64,000 nt of DNA from Acidobacteria bacterium Mor1. GTDB taxonomy: Bacteria > Acidobacteriota > Polarisedimenticolia > Polarisedimenticolales > Polarisedimenticolaceae. This document shows, one piece after another, positions 43,227-53,600 of this stretch. Location of the stretch: assembly GCA_001664505.1 (NCBI GenBank), contig CP011806.1, positions 1,967,443 to 2,031,442 on the forward strand, in the 5' to 3' direction. The translations under genes were made by a program, and so were the position numbers. The notes below the pieces were generated by a model. The model had not been told where the DNA came from, did no database searches, and saw only the letters and a list, made by a program, of their open reading frames with translations. Positions within the stretch are counted from its first letter, which is position 1. The number at the start of each line of letters is the position of its first letter.

Positions 43227-44108
43227 ATGAAGCAGACATTGCGCACCAGGTTCGGGCTGGGCGCGGCTATCGCCGCTCTGGTCCTCCTCGCGACCCCGGC
43301 GCTCGCGTTGGGTACTCCCGAGGGCACTCCTATCTCCAACACCGCGACGGTGAACTACGAGGACGACAACGGCAACCCGCTGTCGGCGACCTCGAACACC
43401 GTCACGACGATCGTGGCCCAGGTGGCTGCTGTCGATGTCGATCCGGATAACGCGTCCAGCGCCGATCCGGGCGATACCGTCACCTACCTGCACACCGTGA
43501 CCAACAACGGTAACGGCGACGACACCATCGACCTGGCGGCCGTCAGCAGCCAGGGCTGGACCGTCACCATCTACCTCGACGACGGCGACGGCGTGTTCGA
43601 GGGCGGCGCCGACGATACGGTCGCCTCCGACACCGGCCTGCTGAGCGCCGACGGTAGCGTCGACATCTGGATCGAGGTCGTCGTGCCGGCAGGTACGGCC
43701 GACGGCACCGTCGACACCACCACCGTGACCGGTACGTCGCAGTTCGACAGCGGCGTCTCCGAGTCGGCCACCGACACCACCACCGTCGACTCCCCCGACA
43801 TCAGCGTGGTCAAGTCGGTGTCGCCCACCGGCGATCAACCTCCGGGCACCACGCTGACCTACACCATGGTCGTGACCAACAACGGTAACGCCGCGGCCAG
43901 CGCCGTGGTGCTGACCGACGCGGTTCCGGCCAACACCACCTACGTGGCCGGTTCGATCACCCAGGACGCCGGTTCGCTGACCGACGGCGGCGGCGACGAC
44001 AACGGTGACTTCGGTGCGACCACGGCGGGTACGGTCACGGTCACCATCGGAACCCTCGCGGCTTCCGGCGGCTCGACCACGATCACCTTCCAGGTGACGA
44101 TCGACTAA
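43227..44108 (+). CDS. exported protein with DUF11 repeats
   Basis: A 293-residue protein starting at ATG 43227 (GAGGGG 7 nt upstream). A signal peptide (residues 1-27, ending ATPALAL) precedes two or three beta sandwich domains in tandem, each with an Ala-Asp-Pro-Gly-Asp-Thr-Val-like strand (SADPGDTVTYLHTVTNNGN; PPGTTLTYTMVVTNNGNA), and a Gly-Asp-rich linker (GGGDDNGDFG). The repeats are of the DUF11/CARDB type found in surface layers. Very low Cys and Lys content fits an exported acidic protein. Confidence 0.82.
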   Translation: MKQTLRTRFGLGAAIAALVLLATPALALGTPEGTPISNTATVNYEDDNGNPLSATSNTVTTIVAQVAAVDVDPDNASSADPGDTVTYLHTVTNNGNGDDTIDLAAVSSQGWTVTIYLDDGDGVFEGGADDTVASDTGLLSADGSVDIWIEVVVPAGTADGTVDTTTVTGTSQFDSGVSESATDTTTVDSPDISVVKSVSPTGDQPPGTTLTYTMVVTNNGNAAASAVVLTDAVPANTTYVAGSITQDAGSLTDGGGDDNGDFGATTAGTVTVTIGTLAASGGSTTITFQVTID

Positions 44109-44135
44109 GACCCGGGACTCATCTGAGTCGGATAC

Positions 44136-44173
44136 GAAAAAGGGGCGGGATGCCGTTTACGGCGTCCCGCCCC
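44136..44173 (-). terminator. large hairpin between DUF11 gene and giant DUF11/OMP gene
   Basis: A 14-bp stem (44142-44155 with 44160-44173; one G-U) closes loop TTTA. The A-run GAAAAA (44136-44141) lies on its left, so on the minus strand it reads as a stem followed by TTTTTC. On the plus strand there is no U-tract. It may end leftward antisense transcripts or act as a processing or attenuation stem between the two plus-strand genes. Confidence 0.6.
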
Positions 44174-44200
44174 ACGCATCTAACCCTCAAGCCGGGATCG

Positions 44201-47200
44201 ATGTACGCCATGGCCGGTGGAAAGCCAAAGCCTCGCGTAAGCGGCCTCCTCCCGGGAGGTCCGGCCCCCGCACGCCTCGCGGGCCCGATCCTGCTCCTGT
44301 TGCTCCTCGCGCTCTGCACTCCGGCCGCGCTGGCCCAGACCTCGCCGGGCACCGAGATCACCAACGTCGCAAGCGCCAGCTTCCCGCCGGGGCCGCCCGG
44401 CAACCAGAACGCGCCGATCCAGATTCAATCGAACATGGTGCGCACCGTCGTGGCCGAGCTGGGCTGCGTCGACACCGCGCCACAGCTCAGCGTGAGCCCC
44501 TCGGGTACCGTCGCTCCCGGCGACGCGCTGACCTATCGCCTGCGCGCGGTCTTCGCCGGAACTTCGTCGGACAACGTGACCTTCACCATGCCCTTCGACC
44601 CGGGGCTCGAAGATCCGACCTCGTTCACCGACGGCACCGCGACCCTCGAGGGGGGCGGAACCGTCCCGGTGACCGCGAACTGGGATCCTCTCGGCCGGGT
44701 GCTGACCTGGTCGCTCACCTCGGTTCCGGCGAGCGCGGTGTTGATCCTCGAGGTCACCGCCGCGGTGCGCGGCGATCTCCCCGCCGACAGTTCGGTCACC
44801 GTCGGCGTCCAGGCCGACGCCGACGGCTGTCCGGCCCCTGTCGACGGCAACCAGGTCACCACCGCCGTCGTGCCCCCGGTGCTCCAGGTGCGCAAGCGCG
44901 TCGATCGGGCCACCGCCGCTCCTGGCGACGCGGTGGTCTACGACGTCGAGATCACCCATCTGGGCACCGAACCCGCCCTGACCTCCCTGGAGCTGCGGGA
45001 CATCCTTCCGGTAGGCACCCGCTACGTGCCGGGCACCGCCCGGCTCGACGGGGTTCCGCTGGCGGATCCGCAGATTTCTTCCGACGCCGCGTCGATCCGC
45101 TTCCCGCTTGGCGCCTTCGCTCCGGGGCAGGTCGCCGTGTTGCGTTACGCGGTGATCGTCAGCGCCGGCGCCGAACGAGGCGAGGCGATCAACCGGGCCA
45201 AGGCCTTCGCCCTGACCGCCGGTGGCGCGGCGATCGAATCTCCGGTGGCCTCGGCGATCTTCACCGTGGTTCCCGGTCCCTTCCGCAGCGAAGCCTATTT
45301 GATGGGCCGGGTCTTCGTCGACGACGATCTCGACGGACTTCCAGACGCCGACGAACCGGGCATCCCCGGCGTCCTGGTGATGATGGAAGACGGCCGGGGT
45401 GCGGTCACCGACATCACCGGCCGCTGGCACCTGGCCGGAGTCCGCCCGGGCATGCACGTGTTGCGTATCGACCCGTCGACCCTGGGCCCCGAGCTGTTGC
45501 TCAAGGACGCCGGTTTCGAATGGGCCGGCAGCCGCAAGACCCGCTTCGTCCAGGCACGGGCGTCCAACCTGGTGCTGGCGGATTTCCCCCTGGCGCCGGC
45601 CCGCCTCGATCGCTGCCGCATCGGCGCGGGAACGGCGGAGATCGAGCTGCCGAAGCCCTTGCTCGTACGGAACGACAAGCTCAACGCCGCCGCAGCGACC
45701 CACCTCGAGGCCGCCGCCGCCTGGCTCAGCGCCCGGGGCGGCGATGCCGACGGCAACGTCCGGGTCGAATGCGGCGACCCCGCCTCCCGCTTCCTGCCGC
45801 ACCGGGAGCTCCAGGAACTGCTGCGCACGCTGCTGGCCCGTCACGACAGCCAGGGCAGCTGGGAGACCGCCGGCCTGCGGCCCGCGACGGGAGCCGCTAG
45901 CGCCGCCGCACCCGGCGGATCCTCCCTCGATCGTGCCCTCGGAGGTGCCCGCGGAAGCACCGGGGTGCACACCGCTTCCAACGGATCCACGGGAGCCGGC
46001 CCCGCCGGCGGCCCGAAGGCCGGAGCGGCCGCAAGCCCAGCCGGCGCGAAGGCCGGCCCGGCTAGTGCACCGGCGAAGCGGGAGTCCCCCTTCGACCACA
46101 TCCTGCGTACGGCGCCGAAGAAGACCACCATCCTCGAACCCGCCGACGGCATGCGCACCGCGCGGGCCTCGGTCAACGTGGACGTGCTCTACCGGTTGGG
46201 CACGACGCCGGAGCTGCGGGTCAACGGCAACATCATCCCCAACTCCCAGATCGGTATGACCTCGTCGCTGCCCTCCCGGGGCCTGGCGGCCGCCCGCTAC
46301 GTCGGCGTCAAGCTGCGCCACGGGATCAACGATCTCGAGATCCGTTCGACCGGGTTGGACGAGCGGGGCGAGGCCCAGGTGATCCTGCCGGGAACCACCG
46401 TCGGGCTGCGACTGTCGACTCCCGAGCAGGGATGGGTCGCCGACGGCGTGACGCCGGCGGAGCTGATCATCGAGGCGGTCGACGCCGCAGGGGTCCGGTC
46501 GATCGAACGGCCGGTCATCACCCTCGACATCAAGGGCGCGGGCCGGCCGCTCAGTGCCGACCTCGACCCGCAGACGCCGGGGCATCAGGTGCGGTTGAGT
46601 GACGGGTCCGCCCTGGTGCGTTTCGCGCCGCCCAGCGTGCCCGGCCGGGTTCACATCACCGCCGAGGGTGTCCGTTCGGAGAACGAGATCTTCATCGACG
46701 TTCGCCCCGCGACCCGCTCCTGGATGGTCTTCGGTCTGGCCGAGGGCCGGGTGACCGACGGCGCCGGGATCGAGGGGGACGGCGGCGGGCCGCCGGCCCT
46801 CGACGACGGAATCAGCGATGACGGCGGACGAGTGGCGCTGTTTGCCCGTGGGCCGATCGGCGAACGTTCGCGACTGACCGTGTCGATCGACAGCGAACGG
46901 GATCCCGATGACGACCGGCTGTTCCGCGGAGACCTGGAGCCGGACCTGTTCTTCCCGGTCAGCGGCGACGACAGCCGGGAGACCGACGAAGCGCCGACCC
47001 AGTCCGAGGTGTACGCCCGGATCGACGGACCGGCGGGCTTCGCCCAGTACGGGGACTTCGCCACCAGCCTGGAACGCACCGAGCTGGCTCGCTACGACCG
47101 GCGGATGACCGGAGCCTCGGGCCGGGTGCAGAACGGCGCGTTCACCATGCAGGCCTTCGCCGCGTCCTCGGACCAGTCGGCGGCCCGGGACGTGTTCGAG

Positions 47201-49204
47201 CCCGACGGCAGCTCGGGACCGTTCCTCCTGAGCGGCAGCCCGATCGTGGCCAACTCGGAGACGGTGCTGATCGAGGTCCGCGACCGCTTCCGCACCGACC
47301 AGGTGCTGACCCGCTATCCCAAGATCCGGGACGTGGACTACGACCTCGACCCGATTGCGGGCACGATCCTGTTCCGCTCGCCGGTGGCGCCCTTCGACGG
47401 CGAACTGAACCCGATGCGCATCGTGGTGCTCTACGAGGTGCGTTCCGCGGTGGACGACAAGGTCACCGGCGGCGCCCGCTTCGCCTTCCAGGCAGCCGAG
47501 AACTTCGAGATCGGCGCCAGCTCGATCTACGAGGAGCGGCCGGGAGACGACCTGGAGCTCCACGCCGTCGACCTCACCTGGCGCCCCAATCCGGGCACGA
47601 TGGTGCGAGGCGAGTACGCCGAGAGCGAGTTCGACACCGATTCCGACGCGGTGCGCCTCTCCGCCGCCGGCCGCAGCGGCCTGGATTTCGCGTGGGAGGT
47701 CAGCTACCAGGACCTGCCCGAGAACTTCGCCAACCCGTCGCTCCTGGGCAGCCCCGAGCTGGGCAGCAAGCGCGCCGGGGCCAAGGTGCAGTGGGAGCCC
47801 GGCGACGACTGGCGGGTCAAGGGCGAAGCGTTCACCCAGGAGGACCAGCGGGTCCAGGTCGAGCGGGACGTGCTTTCAGTCGACGCCGAGAAACAGTTCG
47901 AGAAGGTCGCGGTACTGGCCGGCGTGCGCCGGGTGGAGTCGGACAGCGTCGCCCAGGGTTCCGCCGAGTCGACCATGGGCCGGGTCGGCATCCGCGGTTA
48001 CCTGACCTCACGCCTGACCGCCGAGGTCACCCGGGACGAACTGCTCGACGGCGAGAACGCCATCGGCTTCCCCACCCGTACCGCCGCCGGCCTGTCCTAC
48101 GAGTTCTTCGACGGGCAGCGGCTGTTCGCTCGCCAGGAGATCGAGTCCGGCGACGGGCCCGAGCGGGACCGTACGGTGCTCGGGATCGAGAGCCGGCTGG
48201 GAAACCATACCCGCGCGCTCAATCAGTACAGCCTCGAGGACTCGGTGGACGGCTACGCGCTGCGTTCGACCACCGGGGTCGAAACCCTGTTGCCGGTCTC
48301 TTCCCGCAGCGCCCTGCGTTTCTCGCTGGCGCGGCTGGATACCGTCGACGGCGCCGATCTCGAGGACTACACCACCGTCGCCGGCGGATACGAATACCGC
48401 GCGGGCAGCTCGCTGTTCTCGACGCGGTACGAGCTGCGCCACGGCACCCGGGACGACCGGCACCTGCTGACCGGCGCCGGCGCGATTCGGCCCGGCGAGG
48501 CCTGGACCCTGTTCCTCCGGGAGCGTGTTTTCCTCACCGACCCGGAAGCTGGGGAACGGGCCTATCGGGCCGAGGGCCTGTTCGGGGTGGCGTTCCGCCC
48601 CGAGCAGGATCGCTTCCGTTGCCTGATGCGTCTGGAACACTCGACCGGCAGCGGCTCCGCGGCGGGCAGCGGCGGCGTCTCAGCCGGCGGCGCTCCCTCG
48701 GATCCGGGCGGCAGTGCCTTCGATACTCCGGCCAACGGCGGCGTGCCCGGACTCGGGACCGACCCCGGCCGCGGCGCCGGCATCGTCGACCGGGACAGCT
48801 ACACCCTCTCCTTCGCCGGGGGAGCGCGGTTGAACAACCGGCAGCGAATGGCGGTCACGCTGATCGGCCGGCAGGTCGAGGGGGACCGGGAGATCGGACT
48901 TCCCTCGACCTGGACCCATCTGCTCTCGCTGCACCACACCGCCCAGCTCCACGATCGCTGGGCCGCCGGCTGGAGCCTGCGGCGCTTCACCCAGGAGGAG
49001 ACCGACGTGGTCTCCCACGGCGCCGGGCTCGAACTGAGCTATCTGGCCCTGCGCAACCTGTGGATCACCGGCGGCTACAACTTCGCCGGCCTGGATGATC
49101 CGGACTTCCCCGGCCTGGATCAGAGCCGGGAGGGGGCGTTCCTCTCGATCCGGCTCAAGTTCGACGAGGATTCCTCCCTCCGCGACCTGCGACTGGACCG
49201 CTAG
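44201..49204 (+). CDS. giant DUF11 and outer-membrane-barrel-like protein
   Basis: A 1667-residue protein starting at ATG 44201 (ATG 44210 is an alternative; the longer frame begins inside a hairpin). Signal peptide: residues about 25-55 (LILLLLLALCTPAALA). Then DUF11 domains (VAPGDALTYRLRAVF; AAPGDAVVYDVEITH), a SdrD B-like module (GRVFVDDDLDGLPDADEPGIPGV), an OmpA-like stretch (NAAAATHLEAAAAWLSARG), a Pro/Ala/Gly linker with Ser-rich low complexity, and beta domains with TILEPADGMRTARASVNVDV. The last 650 residues alternate aromatic strands like an outer-membrane barrel, ending in short strands of LRDLRL. Probably a surface-anchored structural protein. Confidence 0.75.
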   Translation: MYAMAGGKPKPRVSGLLPGGPAPARLAGPILLLLLLALCTPAALAQTSPGTEITNVASASFPPGPPGNQNAPIQIQSNMVRTVVAELGCVDTAPQLSVSPSGTVAPGDALTYRLRAVFAGTSSDNVTFTMPFDPGLEDPTSFTDGTATLEGGGTVPVTANWDPLGRVLTWSLTSVPASAVLILEVTAAVRGDLPADSSVTVGVQADADGCPAPVDGNQVTTAVVPPVLQVRKRVDRATAAPGDAVVYDVEITHLGTEPALTSLELRDILPVGTRYVPGTARLDGVPLADPQISSDAASIRFPLGAFAPGQVAVLRYAVIVSAGAERGEAINRAKAFALTAGGAAIESPVASAIFTVVPGPFRSEAYLMGRVFVDDDLDGLPDADEPGIPGVLVMMEDGRGAVTDITGRWHLAGVRPGMHVLRIDPSTLGPELLLKDAGFEWAGSRKTRFVQARASNLVLADFPLAPARLDRCRIGAGTAEIELPKPLLVRNDKLNAAAATHLEAAAAWLSARGGDADGNVRVECGDPASRFLPHRELQELLRTLLARHDSQGSWETAGLRPATGAASAAAPGGSSLDRALGGARGSTGVHTASNGSTGAGPAGGPKAGAAASPAGAKAGPASAPAKRESPFDHILRTAPKKTTILEPADGMRTARASVNVDVLYRLGTTPELRVNGNIIPNSQIGMTSSLPSRGLAAARYVGVKLRHGINDLEIRSTGLDERGEAQVILPGTTVGLRLSTPEQGWVADGVTPAELIIEAVDAAGVRSIERPVITLDIKGAGRPLSADLDPQTPGHQVRLSDGSALVRFAPPSVPGRVHITAEGVRSENEIFIDVRPATRSWMVFGLAEGRVTDGAGIEGDGGGPPALDDGISDDGGRVALFARGPIGERSRLTVSIDSERDPDDDRLFRGDLEPDLFFPVSGDDSRETDEAPTQSEVYARIDGPAGFAQYGDFATSLERTELARYDRRMTGASGRVQNGAFTMQAFAASSDQSAARDVFEPDGSSGPFLLSGSPIVANSETVLIEVRDRFRTDQVLTRYPKIRDVDYDLDPIAGTILFRSPVAPFDGELNPMRIVVLYEVRSAVDDKVTGGARFAFQAAENFEIGASSIYEERPGDDLELHAVDLTWRPNPGTMVRGEYAESEFDTDSDAVRLSAAGRSGLDFAWEVSYQDLPENFANPSLLGSPELGSKRAGAKVQWEPGDDWRVKGEAFTQEDQRVQVERDVLSVDAEKQFEKVAVLAGVRRVESDSVAQGSAESTMGRVGIRGYLTSRLTAEVTRDELLDGENAIGFPTRTAAGLSYEFFDGQRLFARQEIESGDGPERDRTVLGIESRLGNHTRALNQYSLEDSVDGYALRSTTGVETLLPVSSRSALRFSLARLDTVDGADLEDYTTVAGGYEYRAGSSLFSTRYELRHGTRDDRHLLTGAGAIRPGEAWTLFLRERVFLTDPEAGERAYRAEGLFGVAFRPEQDRFRCLMRLEHSTGSGSAAGSGGVSAGGAPSDPGGSAFDTPANGGVPGLGTDPGRGAGIVDRDSYTLSFAGGARLNNRQRMAVTLIGRQVEGDREIGLPSTWTHLLSLHHTAQLHDRWAAGWSLRRFTQEETDVVSHGAGLELSYLALRNLWITGGYNFAGLDDPDFPGLDQSREGAFLSIRLKFDEDSSLRDLRLDR

Positions 49205-49408
49205 CCGGTCCTCAGGCCCGGCTCCGCTTCGCGCCGGAGCCTCGGGATCGGTCCGGATCCCCACTTCTCCGCCTGGCCTTCGGCCCAGCCAGAAGTTTAA
49301 TTTTTTAATTAATTCCAGTCCAATAGCGAGCCGCCGATAACCCATGGGCAGAACACGGGCGCCGGCGGTGGACCCCGGCCCATACACCGATAATATTAAG
49401 AATCACAT
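49205..49408 (+). promoter_or_regulatory. intergenic region with hairpin and AT-rich promoter-like tract
   Basis: These 204 bp follow the giant gene. They contain a 7-bp stem GGCTCCG/CGGAGCC (49218-49239 region), a short GGCC/GGCC stem, and the tract TTTAATTTTTTAATTAATT (about 49296-49314), which could serve as a terminator U-tract for the upstream gene and an UP-type element for the pilin operon downstream. TAATAT lies at 49391-49396. Confidence 0.45.
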
Positions 49409-50605
49409 ATGTGGCACATACGTAACAACTACCCGGAAGTCACAAAAGGCACACGCGAGCACCTCCGCGAGTCGAGCCGTGGCGAGCGAGGAGCCGGCAT
49501 GCTGCTGGCCATCCTGGTCATGGCCACCATGTTCGGGCTGATCGCGGTGAGCTTCGTCTTCCTGCAGTCGGCGAAGCAGTCGATCAGCCAGCAGTTGGCC
49601 TACGAAGGCCAGACCACCAACGCCGCCCAGGCCGGACTGGTGGACACGCTGTCCTGGTTCCGGCGCCAGACGGTGCAGCCGGTCTCGAGCTTCGCACCGG
49701 TGCTCGATGCCACCGCCAGCCCGCCGGTCAATGAAACCGACGATGCGTCGGTCGGGCTGGTGCGCCAGTACGAGATCAGCGACCTGGGCAACGTCTGGGG
49801 CCGCTACGAGGTACGCATCTCGGAGGTCGCCGACGTCAGCCAGCAACGGGGCAAGGACAACGCCGGTTCGGTCTGGGAGTTGACCTCCCACGGTTACGTC
49901 TACATCCAACACGACGACACCAAGTCCTACGACGAGTCGCCGAACCGGATCCTGACCCAGGTCGAAGCACGCACCGAGATTCAACGCCTGACCCTGGTGC
50001 CCCCGGCCAACGCGGCGATCAACGCGGACCGGGGTGACGCCGTCAGTACCGCCAGCAGCACGCGAATCTTCTCCGACGGCAACATCGGCATCGCCTACCC
50101 CAACAGCACCGGCAGCCCCTCGCGCAGCGGGGAGGTCAAGGCCGCGATTCTGCAGAGCACGGTCGCCGACTACAACTCGGAGATATCCGCGGTGTTCGGG
50201 GTGTCCCAGCAGGAGCTGATCGCCATGGCGGACATTCGCGCCGCCTCGGCGGCCGATCTGCCGGACAGCCTGCCCGGCATGTCGCTGGTGGTCATCACCG
50301 GCAACGCCACCTTCACGTCGGCCCAACCGCTCTCGGGCGTCGGCGTGCTGGTCGTGTTCGGCGATCTGACCCTCAGCGCGGGCTCGGCCAGCAGCTACAA
50401 CGGCTTGATCTACGTCACCGGCGACTACACCCAGGGCGCTCCGTCTTCGATCAGCGGAGTCGTGATCGCCAAGGGAGATGTCGCCATCCAGGGATCCAGC
50501 GACTTCTCCGAAGTCAACTACGACCAGAGCATTCTGTCGCAGATCCAGCGCAGTCTGGGCCAGTACCGGTTCACCCGGAACCAGACCTTCACCCGGATCC
50601 AATAG
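49409..50605 (+). CDS. PilX-like pseudopilin/type IV pilus accessory protein
   Basis: A 398-residue protein. After a basic 28-residue leader comes a hydrophobic helix in the PilX style, ERGAGMLLAILVMATMFGLI, lacking the Glu at +5 of classic pilins. The rest has beta-rich sequence with a right-handed-helix-like end (SAQPLSGVGVLVVFGDLTLS; SYNGLIYVTGDYTQG) typical of PilX-domain proteins. It is 3 bp before the next gene, so the three pseudopilin genes form one operon. A weak ribosome binding site makes the start uncertain. Confidence 0.78.
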   Translation: MWHIRNNYPEVTKGTREHLRESSRGERGAGMLLAILVMATMFGLIAVSFVFLQSAKQSISQQLAYEGQTTNAAQAGLVDTLSWFRRQTVQPVSSFAPVLDATASPPVNETDDASVGLVRQYEISDLGNVWGRYEVRISEVADVSQQRGKDNAGSVWELTSHGYVYIQHDDTKSYDESPNRILTQVEARTEIQRLTLVPPANAAINADRGDAVSTASSTRIFSDGNIGIAYPNSTGSPSRSGEVKAAILQSTVADYNSEISAVFGVSQQELIAMADIRAASAADLPDSLPGMSLVVITGNATFTSAQPLSGVGVLVVFGDLTLSAGSASSYNGLIYVTGDYTQGAPSSISGVVIAKGDVAIQGSSDFSEVNYDQSILSQIQRSLGQYRFTRNQTFTRIQ

Positions 50606-50607
50606 TG

Positions 50608-53600
50608 ATGCGAAACGTGAGAATCGACTCCCGCAACCCCCAGAGCGGCCTGACCCTGGCGGAGGTCCTGGTCTCCCTGGGCATTCTGGCCATGGCCATG
50701 CTCGCCGTGTCGGTCTTCATTTCCGCCTCGTTCCACCAGACGCGGCACAACGCCGACAAGGACTTCGCGGTCCAGAAGTCGATCGCGATTCTCGAAGAGC
50801 TCAAGTCGATCGTCGAGATCAACGACGGGCAGGATGTCACCCTGCTCGACGACTACGACGACGGGATCTCGTACAACAATGTTCTGACCGTGCAGGACGG
50901 CGTGACCCATCCGGCGCACGCCGCCAGCGGAAACCTGGCCAACGGGACCGGTTGGCAGTACGAGCGCCAGGTCTCGGTGCAGAAGTTCGCCAGCCTGCAG
51001 GCCAACGACGTGCGCCTGGTCAACGTCAAGGTCTTCGGTTGGGTCGAAGGGGAGCGGGTGCTGCTGGCCGAGACCGCCGGCGTGATCCGCACCATCGCCG
51101 ACAACTACCCGCCGACCCAGGTCTACGACGTCTACCTGCTGGCCATGGAGAACGTGCCCGGATGGTGGGTCTACATGGCGAACCTGGTGCCCTTCGTCGG
51201 CACGGCGATTCAGGACCTGCAGGCCCGCAACCCGGGCCTCGAGTTTCGCACCCACTGGATCCGCACCCTGGCCTACGGCCGCGATGAGGAGTACTTGCCC
51301 TACTTCAACGTGGGGAGCGACTCCAACGCCGACATCGATCTGGCCTACTTCTATCCGTCGACCATGCCCAGCGGAAGCGCCGTCGACACCTACTACGTGC
51401 CGGACTCCCTGCGGGGCCGGGCCAACGTCGACGGTTCGATCATCAACGGCTACGACGCCACCGACAACCCCGCCCCATACGCCCTGGCCGACCACTTCAA
51501 CCACGCCATGCGGCTGCCCCAGGAGCGGGACCTGTTCGACGCCCGGGTCCTCTCGGGAGTCGAGGACTCGGGAGCGCCGACCTTCCGGCTGCTGCTGGAA
51601 GACATGTTCACCAACCCCCACGACTACACCAACGCGATCATCATCAACGTCCACGGCGAGCTGTTTCCCTTCCCGCCGCTACGCAACTACAGCGATCCGG
51701 CCAAGGACCCGACAACCCACCCGGAAGTGCGGGTAGTGACCCATCCGGAGCGCTTGCGCTACGACAACGACGAAGACATCCAGCTGCGGGTCTACAGCTA
51801 TCTGACCGACCCGGCCGCATCGACCGACCGGCTCAGCGTGCCGATCTCGGTGCTGCTTGAAGGGGTCAACGCCAGCGACGTCTCGGTCGCCTCGATCGAA
51901 GGGGGCTTCGACGGCTCGGCCTACTACCGGGAAACCGACTCGACCGACGACGGCGGCAACGACATGTACCACGAGCTCACCACCGTCTCCGGTGGGACCC
52001 TCGTGCGGTTGCACAACAGCCCGCTCAAGACCCCCTGCCCCGGCGGCAACTGCAACCTGGGCGGCCTCGACCCGAGCAAGCGGCTCTACAACCTCGACTA
52101 CATCCCGACACCCCTGGACTCCGGCACCGGTTCGTTCTCCCGGGACCTGCGCCATAGCGGCGACAGCACCAAGAACACCGCGCGCTGGATCATCAACATC
52201 GACCGCGACGGGCTCGGCGACGACCGGCGCTGGGATTTCCAGACCCGCATCGACGACGATCTGACCACGGGAACCATGTACCCGAGCCCGGACAAGCCGG
52301 CCAACCTGTCGGAGACCTACGTCTGGCGGGGCGACGACACCTGGTCCTTCGGCGACGGGACCAAGGACGAACCCGGCCATGTGCCGCTGACCGAGCGCTT
52401 CCAGATCATGGGCGATCCGCGCCACAACCCCTACGCCGACCTCTACGAAGCCTACGACCTGACCAACAACCCGTTGGGCACCGGCTACAACCGCTACTTC
52501 GACGACTTCCACGACGGCTCGGGGAACTTCGCCAACGACAGCGACTACTGGCCGGGCTTCGCCGTCAAGAACGACGGCGACAGCCGCAACGACCTCTGGC
52601 AGAGCCGCATCGAAATCGACATGAACCGGGCGTTCCAGACGTTGCGCCAGGCGGTCACCCGCTCCAACTCGCTGTGGACGACGATGACCGGCTTCTCCTA
52701 CTACTACGTGGGCATCGGCAACGAGATCGGCTACGACTCGGCCAACGGATTCGCCAACTCGATCCCGGTCTCGCGCAAGCCCTTCGACGGCGGCTCCGGC
52801 TCCCGCAACGAGATGTCGATCACCACCGCCCAGAGCGGCGGCGTCAAGTACATCAAGGAGAACACCACCAACGGCTGGTGGGGCCTGAACTGGCTGGGCG
52901 AACTCTACCCGGACACTGCGTACACCGGCTGGTCGACCAAGGGCAACCTCGCGACCGGCACCGGCAGTCAGCGCTACATTCGCGTGCGCCGCGACGCGAT
53001 CACCGACAACCTGCCGGCGGGCACCACATTCGAAAACGCCCAGCGGCGGACCCAGCAGGAAGGCTGCACAACCTTCTTCAGCGTCGGCGCCAGCAACTCG
53101 AAGTTCCACCACACCTTCAGCGGCGGGGACGGCGACCTGCAGTCCGACGGGCAGGAGATCGCCGACCGCTTCAACTTCGGCATCCCGGATACCGTCAGCG
53201 CCAACCGGCCGTTCTACTTCAACCTCAACGGCTCCGGCGGAGTGCCCGACAACTACCTCGACTCGATGTACGTCGGCAGCTCGTCGCTCACCGCTTCGGA
53301 ACTGGCCGAGTTCTATGACCACCCGTCCAGCGGGGTGACCACCAGCGCCCTCCTGGGCGTGGACGGCCCCGGCGAAGACATGGGCTTCATCGTCGTCAAC
53401 GGCATCGCCCAGACGGTGCAGACCGGTAGTGCGTTCATGAGCCGCTGGTCGGTGCTGACCATGCTCCAGAGCTTCATGGTCGGCGGACTCTACAGCGGCT
53501 CCGAGCGAATCGTACAGGTGCCGCAGACCGAACTGTTGACGCCCAACGAACTGACCGACCTGGACGACCCCAGCAGCATCTCCCTCACCTGGCAGAGCGA

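Noticed and set aside
44180-47563. 1127-residue minus-strand open frame opposite the giant DUF11 gene
   Set aside because: It is antisense to a gene with clear domains; its sequence is compositionally biased and no family is recognisable.
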